Shown: positions 6,227 to 10,574 of the stretch, in pieces
Layout of the letters: the number at the start of each line of letters is the position of its first letter
How positions within the stretch are numbered: the first letter of the stretch is position 1
Assembly: GCA_002360295.1 (NCBI GenBank)
Contig: DEQI01000152.1
Span: forward strand, 575-11,148
From: Planococcaceae bacterium UBA3370
GTDB lineage: Bacteria; Bacillota; Bacilli; Bacillales_A; Planococcaceae
DNA length: 10,574 bases
Direction: 5' to 3'
Program-made: the position numbers and the translations under genes
Notes under the pieces: model-generated
The model's input: only the letters and a program-made list of their open reading frames with translations
Told to the model about the DNA's origin: nothing
Databases searched by the model: none

Positions 6227-7042
6227 GTGGATAATGATAGCGTAAAAAATAAAGACTACTTCCAAATGCAACAAAACATTATTTTTTTAAAATCAGAGTT
6301 AATGAAATATCAAAATGAAGTAAAAAAACATGAAGAAAGCGATTATTATTCACTAACTATCAGTCTTGAGCAAGAAAATGCCTATTTAAAAAGTGCTATG
6401 CAAGAACTTTCAAGGGAACATCACGACTTAAAAGTTCAGCTTGAAAAAACAAAAAAAGATGAGCAAGAAATCAACAACTTATTGGAAAAGCAGCAAATAA
6501 AACAACTTGAAACAATAGAGGCTTTACAAAGAGAAAATGAAGAATTAATCATAGCGAATAAACATATAAAGGAGTCTTTATATACTATTCAAACTGAACT
6601 ATCTACTATTATCCTAAACAATCAAAAAATGAATGAAACTAACACAATGAAAGCCATTGAAAAGTTAGAACTTCAATTCCATGACTTTACCTATCAATTG
6701 CTGCAACAATTACATCTGATAAACGAAACATTAGAACAAAAGAGCATTCATGCTGTCGATCAATTGATCAACGAAAAAACGAACGAAACGAAACCCCTTA
6801 TAAAAGAGATCTTAAAATATCAACAACAACAGGAGTTATACCTAGAGAAAATCGTTTCGAATGGCAATTCTCACACGCATTTTGATTTAGAAACATTTTC
6901 TCATTTAAAAGTGAAAATACAAAAAATATTATCTCAATCTCTGGATTTCGAACAGCAATTAGATGAAAAAATGAAAATACTACAAGAATTGGATCAAAAA
7001 ATAAGTGAGTTATCTGATGAAATGGATGAAAATCCTCTATAA
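6227..7042 (+). CDS. Long coiled-coil protein, last gene of the operon
   Basis: This 271-aa protein starts at GTG, with AAAGGAGA 7 bases before it. Nearly its whole length is coiled-coil-like: Glu/Lys/Gln/Leu-rich heptads from about residue 12 to 120 (SLEQENAYLKSAMQELSRE). A second helical block runs about 120-200, and a C-terminal one about 225-265 (KILQELDQKISEL). It has no Cys or Trp, and Pro occurs only near residue 189 and at the extreme C-terminus. There is no signal peptide or membrane helix. It is likely a rod or scaffold protein acting with the two upstream gene products. A terminator that also serves the convergent Mur ligase follows directly. Confidence 0.8.
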   Translation: MDNDSVKNKDYFQMQQNIIFLKSELMKYQNEVKKHEESDYYSLTISLEQENAYLKSAMQELSREHHDLKVQLEKTKKDEQEINNLLEKQQIKQLETIEALQRENEELIIANKHIKESLYTIQTELSTIILNNQKMNETNTMKAIEKLELQFHDFTYQLLQQLHLINETLEQKSIHAVDQLINEKTNETKPLIKEILKYQQQQELYLEKIVSNGNSHTHFDLETFSHLKVKIQKILSQSLDFEQQLDEKMKILQELDQKISELSDEMDENPL

Positions 7043-7048
7043 TAAGTG

Positions 7049-7078
7049 AACACCACCAATGCTTATTTTGGTGGTGTT
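7049..7078. terminator. Terminator hairpin overlapping the end of Mur ligase 2
   Basis: AACACCACCAA (7049-7059) and TTGGTGGTGTT (7068-7078) form a perfect 11-bp stem with an 8-base loop, followed on the plus strand by TTCATTTTC. The stop codon of the minus-strand ligase (7063-7065) lies in the loop, and the right arm encodes its last residues (TPPK). The minus-strand T-tract is weak. Confidence 0.8.
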
Positions 7079-8445
7079 TTCATTTTCAAATGGGCTGCTA
7101 ATTCATGAATGGTTTCGCTATACATATCCCCTTTAATTAATATAACCGTTTCCGAATCAGCCAATTTTTCTACTAATTCATAAACAAAGAGATTATTTCT
7201 GAAATTATATATTTGTGCATTTAACCCTAATGCGCGCACTTTATCAGCCATAATCGCTGCATGCTCTCCCACTGTAATTAGTATATTAACCCCATGCTTA
7301 TTTATAATTTCACCTGCTTGCTCATGAATGACATATCCCCATGAGCCAAGATCTGTTATTGTTCCAATAATAGCGATTTTTTTCTTACCTTTTCCAATGG
7401 CATTTAGTACTTCTAATGCAGCATCTAACGAAGTTGTCGTGATACTCCATGTATCATCTATCAAAACAGCATCATTCACGCTTTTGAAAAATTGAAGTTG
7501 TTTATTTAGTGGACGATACGTTTTTAAACGATTAATCGCTTCTACTAAAGGGATGCCCATTTCATGTACGGCTGCTAGTGCAGCTACCGCATTATATACT
7601 TGATGTTCTCCGTAGCCAGGGACAAATGCTTGATATTGCTTTTGAGCATGATGAACAGTAAATTGCATGCCATGTTTACCATATTTTATATCACTCATCC
7701 GATAGTGACTATTTTGCTTTCCAAAACGGATAATTTTGCCCGGGAAATAATTCGTGTCTATTTTCAGAATATTCAGGTCATCACCATTGATTATTAGCGT
7801 ACCTTTATCCAATATTTGTAGCATTTCTGCTTTTGCATTTATATAAGCTTCCTGCGTTTTGCAATAATTTAAATGATGTGATCCAATATTCGTTATGATG
7901 CCAATTGTCGGCTTATAATAACGACCTGCCAATAATACATCTCCCGGTGAACCTACTGCAGTTTCAAATACACCGGCTTCCGTCTGATGGTTCATTTTCA
8001 ATAAGTTTTGCAATGTCTCTGTTCTTGAATTATTACTTAATGTTGTTGCGACTACTTGGCGATCTGCTAATAAAATATGTTTGATCATTTCCTTTGTCGT
8101 GGTTTTACCAGATGTACCTGTAATTGCAACAACAGGGATTTGAAATTGATTTCGATAACGCTCAACAAAATGCCAGTAAGCTTCATCCAAATTACTCACT
8201 TTTATGAGGATTACACCAACTGGTACTTCATTTTTTTTATACTGCCACTCTGATACTAAAATAAGCGGAAAATGATTCATGATAGTTGACCAATTAATGA
8301 TTCGGGTATTCATAAAAAGAATTGTATTGGGATGTTTAACTTGTTTTAATCTATATGCGCCAAATTTAATCGTTGTATCATGATTACCTTGCAAAAGTTC
8401 CCCTTTAATAATTTTTAATACTTCTGAAACGGTAGTATGTTTCAT
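7063..8445 (-). CDS. MurF-like Mur ligase paralog 2, with altered C-terminal motifs
   Basis: Full-length Mur ligase of 460 aa, a clear paralog of the one at 1254-2645. Seen in order: P-loop GTSGKTTT (110-117); FETA (160-163), keeping the Mg-type Glu but not the usual LG; ITNIGSHH (184-191); AKAE with the carbamylated-type Lys (K205); GEHQVYNA (from 279); DDTWSITTTS (330-339), where the Asn-Pro of MurF's DDxYNANP is lost; and IGTITDLG (370-377), where the Asp of LGD is lost, although the His at about 384 remains. The N-terminal DSR substrate motif is absent. The ATPase core looks intact, so it probably still activates a carboxylate, but C-terminal substrate handling must differ from MurF. The ATG at 8466 lies before the Shine-Dalgarno, so the ATG at 8445, with an 8-base spacer, is chosen. 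The gene is divergent from the ATP-grasp gene. Confidence 0.85.
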   Translation of the reverse strand: MKHTTVSEVLKIIKGELLQGNHDTTIKFGAYRLKQVKHPNTILFMNTRIINWSTIMNHFPLILVSEWQYKKNEVPVGVILIKVSNLDEAYWHFVERYRNQFQIPVVAITGTSGKTTTKEMIKHILLADRQVVATTLSNNSRTETLQNLLKMNHQTEAGVFETAVGSPGDVLLAGRYYKPTIGIITNIGSHHLNYCKTQEAYINAKAEMLQILDKGTLIINGDDLNILKIDTNYFPGKIIRFGKQNSHYRMSDIKYGKHGMQFTVHHAQKQYQAFVPGYGEHQVYNAVAALAAVHEMGIPLVEAINRLKTYRPLNKQLQFFKSVNDAVLIDDTWSITTTSLDAALEVLNAIGKGKKKIAIIGTITDLGSWGYVIHEQAGEIINKHGVNILITVGEHAAIMADKVRALGLNAQIYNFRNNLFVYELVEKLADSETVILIKGDMYSETIHELAAHLKMKTPPK

Positions 8446-8452
8446 ATTATGT

Positions 8453-8463
8453 CCCTCCTCCCT
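8453..8463 (-). promoter_or_regulatory. Shine-Dalgarno that moves the Mur ligase 2 start
   Basis: AGGGAGGAGGG on the minus strand directly follows an in-frame ATG (8466-8464) and precedes the ATG at 8445 by 8 bases. The same arrangement occurs at Mur ligase 1. Confidence 0.75.
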
Positions 8464-8470
8464 CATTCTC

Positions 8471-8479
8471 TATCTTATG
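8471..8479 (-). promoter_or_regulatory. Candidate sigma-K-like -10 box for Mur ligase 2
   Basis: CATAAGATA on the minus strand fits CATANNNTA and sits just upstream of the Shine-Dalgarno, exactly as at Mur ligase 1. The -35 region reads AATC at the 16-base spacing, a partial match only. Confidence 0.45.
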
Positions 8480-8551
8480 TCCATTCAAAAAAGTTGATTG
8501 GATGAATGTTTAGTCAGTACGTGATACTTAACCAATCCAACCTTTTTACGG

Positions 8552-8579
8552 TTCATACATATAGAAAGATATCTATAAT
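8552..8579 (+). promoter_or_regulatory. Candidate promoter of the ATP-grasp gene
   Basis: TTCATA (8552-8557) and TATAAT (8574-8579) with a 16-base spacer resemble a sigma-A promoter (4/6 and 6/6 matches). CATACATA (8554-8561) in the same place partly resembles a sigma-E -10 box. The sequence alone does not decide which is used. Confidence 0.35.
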
Positions 8580-8593
8580 ACGACAGAAATAGT

Positions 8594-8601
8594 AAGGAGT
8601 G
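8594..8601 (+). promoter_or_regulatory. Shine-Dalgarno that sets a TTG start
   Basis: AAGGAGTG overlaps the in-frame GTG at 8599, which therefore cannot be served by it. TTG at 8608 has an 8-base spacer from GGAG. Confidence 0.7.
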
Positions 8602-8607
8602 AAAAAA

Positions 8608-9819
8608 TTGAAGACCATTCTCTTTATAGGTACTAACAAAACAGGTTCAAGCCGAGATGCCATTAAAGCTGCTGAGAAATTAGGCTATTTTACTGTTCTA
8701 TTCACGAATAATGAAAAACAATTACAACAAAGAGAAGCTTATCCAGATGTTCATAAAATGGTTTATGTTGATATTACAAAAATGACTTCAATGAAACATG
8801 CGATTAATCAGCTTATAAAAAGTAGTTTTGAGATTGTGACAATTGTTAGCTTTGTTGATCCGTATGTTCATACTGCTTCTATTCTTTGTGATGAATTTTG
8901 TCATAATTACACGAATTCAGCGGCCATAAAAGCAATGGAGGATAAGGAAGAAACGAGAAATTTTCTAAAAGACTACCCGTTTACTCCTAAATTTTTAGTA
9001 TTAAATGATGGAGATCCTATTTCAGCAATTAAAATGGGGTATCCTGTTATTATTAAATCACCTAAATCAACAGGCTCAAAAGATGTGTTACTTGCTAATA
9101 ATAAAAAACAAGTAGAAAAACATATTCTATATTTACGAGAAAAATACCCCAAAGATACGGTTATGCTTGAGGAATATCTAGATGGGCCACAATATTTAGT
9201 AGAAACGATTATATATAATAAACAACCACATATAATCGGTGTAATGGAGCAAGAAATTACCCATGGTAAACGATTTATTATTACAGGTTATAGTGTGCTA
9301 GCGAGTGTACCTAGCAAAATGCTCGAAAAATTACAAGAAATCGTAAAATCAATCGTGACTGCCTTTGATATAAAAAATGGAGCTATGCATTTAGAGCTTC
9401 GTTTAACAAAAGCTGGGTGGAAGCTAATTGAAATTAACCCTCGTATATCAGGTGGCGCTATGAACAAAATGATTCATGCAGCTTTCGGTTTCAGTTTAGT
9501 TGAGGAGACACTGAAGCTTTTTTTAGGTCAAAAACCTGATATTACACCCAAATATAAAAATTTCGTTTTCACCAAATATATAGTCCTTGGGCGAAAAGGG
9601 ATTCTTGAAAAAGTGACTGGCAAAAATAGAGCTAGTCATTCCCCTGGGGTAGTCGATGTGTATATTAAACCGAAAAAAGGGACATTATTAATACCACCTC
9701 TTTCGATGGGACACCGATATGCCTATGTAATAGCTACAGGGGCTACAAAATATGAAGCCAAACATAATGCTATTACAGGGGCAAAGGAGATCAAGTTCCA
9801 TTTAAAAGTAGATAAATAA
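8608..9819 (+). CDS. ATP-grasp ligase resembling L-amino-acid (dipeptide) ligases
   Basis: ATP-grasp enzymes of this type activate a carboxylate as acyl phosphate and join it to an amine. The 403-aa protein has an N-terminal Rossmann-like pre-ATP-grasp domain (residues 1-100, ILFIGTNKTGSSRDA), then the ATP-grasp core: VIIKSPKSTGSKDV with the ATP-binding Lys (K150), EEYLDG (188-193), VETI (E199), HLELRL (E263) and LIEINPRISGG (E275, N277, R279), the metal-binding signature. The C-terminal region, with GHRYAYVIATGAT and a following EAKHNAITGAKEI, matches in style the C-terminal domain of BacD-type L-amino-acid ligases. No catalytic residue appears missing. The TTG start is set by AAGGAGTG; the GTG at 8599 overlaps it. 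It lies between two MurF-like ligases, divergent from one and convergent with the other, suggesting a shared amide-forming pathway. Substrate unknown. Confidence 0.87.
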   Translation: MKTILFIGTNKTGSSRDAIKAAEKLGYFTVLFTNNEKQLQQREAYPDVHKMVYVDITKMTSMKHAINQLIKSSFEIVTIVSFVDPYVHTASILCDEFCHNYTNSAAIKAMEDKEETRNFLKDYPFTPKFLVLNDGDPISAIKMGYPVIIKSPKSTGSKDVLLANNKKQVEKHILYLREKYPKDTVMLEEYLDGPQYLVETIIYNKQPHIIGVMEQEITHGKRFIITGYSVLASVPSKMLEKLQEIVKSIVTAFDIKNGAMHLELRLTKAGWKLIEINPRISGGAMNKMIHAAFGFSLVEETLKLFLGQKPDITPKYKNFVFTKYIVLGRKGILEKVTGKNRASHSPGVVDVYIKPKKGTLLIPPLSMGHRYAYVIATGATKYEAKHNAITGAKEIKFHLKVDK

Positions 9820-9848
9820 TAGAAAAGCACAAGAGTTGGATGGCTCTC

Positions 9849-9876
9849 AAGCGAAAGCAGCTTATCGCTTTCGTTT
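9849..9876. repeat. Hairpin after the ATP-grasp gene without a T-tract
   Basis: AAGCGAAAGC (9849-9858) pairs with GCTTTCGTTT (9867-9876), 10 bp with one wobble and an 8-base loop. It begins 29 bases after the ATP-grasp stop. AAGGGC rather than T follows, so on its own it is a weak terminator; it may stabilise the 3' end or be part of a dispersed repeat. Confidence 0.45.
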
Positions 9877-9927
9877 AAGGGCTTGGCGCTCGAGATAGAC
9901 AATATTACTTTCTTTTATCAAAATAAT

Positions 9928-9961
9928 AAAACGGGAGTGTCCACAATGACGCTCCCGTTTT
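9928..9961. terminator. Bidirectional Rho-independent terminator
   Basis: A 14-bp stem (9928-9941 with 9948-9961, one T-G wobble) has a CACAAT loop. On the minus strand it is followed by TTATTATTTTGAT after the TTTT of the stem and ends the third Mur ligase gene. On the plus strand TTTTGTCTATTTT follows and can stop the ATP-grasp transcript. Confidence 0.88.
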
Positions 9962-9963
9962 GT

Positions 9964-10574
9964 CTATTTTCCATCAAACCGTTTTGCTATAAACTGCACG
10001 GTTTCAAACATATTTGTTTTACTTGCGCCTTTTACGAGAATCGTATCTCCTCTTTTAATGAGCTTTTCTAGCAAAGCATGAAGCTTTTCTTTATTCGTAA
10101 AATGGTACATATTTTTTTCATTAAACCCTTTTTGTTTCGCTGCCTCATTCATTTCTTCTGTTCTAAAACCGTACGTAATAAAAATATCAATGCCTTGAAC
10201 CGTTACATATTCGCCCACTTTTTTATACTCTGCCTCACGTAAATCGCCAAGCTCCCTCATTTGCCCAATAATGGCCACTTTACGTTTTTTACTAATCGAT
10301 GTTAAAACATCAAGCGCTGCCTTTACTCCCTGTGGATGTGAATGAACTGTATCGTCAATCAACGTAATGTTTTGATTACAACGATAAATAGTGAGTCTCC
10401 GTGGTGGTTTTTTGAATACGAGTCCTTTTTTAATATCCTCAGCAGAGAATCCTAAATAATGTGCAATGGCCACTGCGTTTAATGCATTATAAACATGGTG
10501 TTCTCCTAAAATCGGGATGAAGAATTCTACTACTTTACCATCTAGTTTCATTTTAAATGCCATTCCATCATCTT
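9964..10574 (-). CDS. MurF-like Mur ligase paralog 3, C-terminal part only
   Basis: The frame is open to the window edge, so the start lies beyond 10574 and the apparent ATG at 10563 is internal. The visible 202 residues cover the end of the central ATPase domain and the whole C-terminal domain. Seen: GEHHVYNALNAVA (Mur-type His and Asn), DDTVHSHPQG in place of DDxYNANPxS, GQMRELGDLREAEY in place of LGDMxELG with its His (His is Tyr here), and LVKGASKTNMFE in place of KGSRGMxME. It is more diverged from the other two ligases than they are from each other. The P-loop and carbamylated Lys are outside the window and cannot be checked. It converges on the ATP-grasp gene across a shared terminator. 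Confidence 0.85.
   Translation of the reverse strand, partial: DDGMAFKMKLDGKVVEFFIPILGEHHVYNALNAVAIAHYLGFSAEDIKKGLVFKKPPRRLTIYRCNQNITLIDDTVHSHPQGVKAALDVLTSISKKRKVAIIGQMRELGDLREAEYKKVGEYVTVQGIDIFITYGFRTEEMNEAAKQKGFNEKNMYHFTNKEKLHALLEKLIKRGDTILVKGASKTNMFETVQFIAKRFDGK

Noticed and set aside
5343..7042. The operon as a phage structural remnant
   Set aside because: No portal, terminase, tail, integrase or lysis gene is present, and the operon has ordinary host-like signals.
7600..7797. 65-aa plus-strand frame inside Mur ligase 2
   Set aside because: Antisense to conserved Mur ligase motifs; no independent support.
1254..8445. Calling the full-length ligases the housekeeping murF
   Set aside because: The DSR motif is absent, C-terminal motifs are altered, at least three copies cluster here, and ddl and other dcw neighbours are missing.
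9883..10071. 62-aa plus-strand frame across the shared terminator and the end of Mur ligase 3
   Set aside because: It reads through a terminator stem and opposite conserved codons of the ligase.

Overview
The window comes from a low-GC Gram-positive chromosome. The strong GGAGG-type ribosome binding sites, frequent TTG/GTG starts, hairpin-plus-T-tract terminators and possible mother-cell sporulation promoter boxes point to an endospore-forming Bacillaceae/Planococcaceae bacterium. A Lysinibacillus-like host is my best guess, by general resemblance only. No rRNA, tRNA, CRISPR array, transposase or phage gene is visible.

Layout. (1) Bases 1-1113 are the 3' part of a secreted-type protein with tandem NlpC/P60-like repeats; the last two repeats have lost the catalytic Cys and His. 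It converges on (2) a MurF-like Mur ligase on the minus strand (1254-2645), across a bidirectional terminator. (3) Next on the minus strand are a tiny His/Cys-rich protein (2972-3199) and a coiled-coil/low-complexity protein (3467-4372). (4) Divergent from the latter is a Cys-rich, beta-rich protein (4586-5221) with its own terminator. (5) A tight three-gene plus-strand operon follows (5343-7042): a beta-rich protein, a 100-aa helical protein and a long coiled coil. It converges on (6) a second full-length MurF-like ligase (7063-8445, minus). (7) Divergent from it is an ATP-grasp ligase resembling L-amino-acid ligases (8608-9819, plus). (8) This converges on the C-terminal part of a third MurF-like ligase (9964 to the window end, minus).

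The notable theme is three diverged MurF-like ligases plus one ATP-grasp amino-acid-ligase-like enzyme, interleaved with small Cys/His-rich and coiled-coil proteins of the kind seen in spore outer layers. The Mur ligases keep the ATPase core but lack the N-terminal DSR substrate motif and have altered C-terminal motifs, so they are unlikely to be the housekeeping MurF. Several genes carry CATANNNTA boxes where a sigma-K/sigma-E -10 element would sit. My inference is a sporulation-linked locus that builds a non-standard amide-linked product or modifies coat/cortex components. The substrates cannot be read from the sequence.

Several apparent ATG/GTG starts lie inside or next to the Shine-Dalgarno sequence. 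I moved these starts downstream, three of them to TTG codons.
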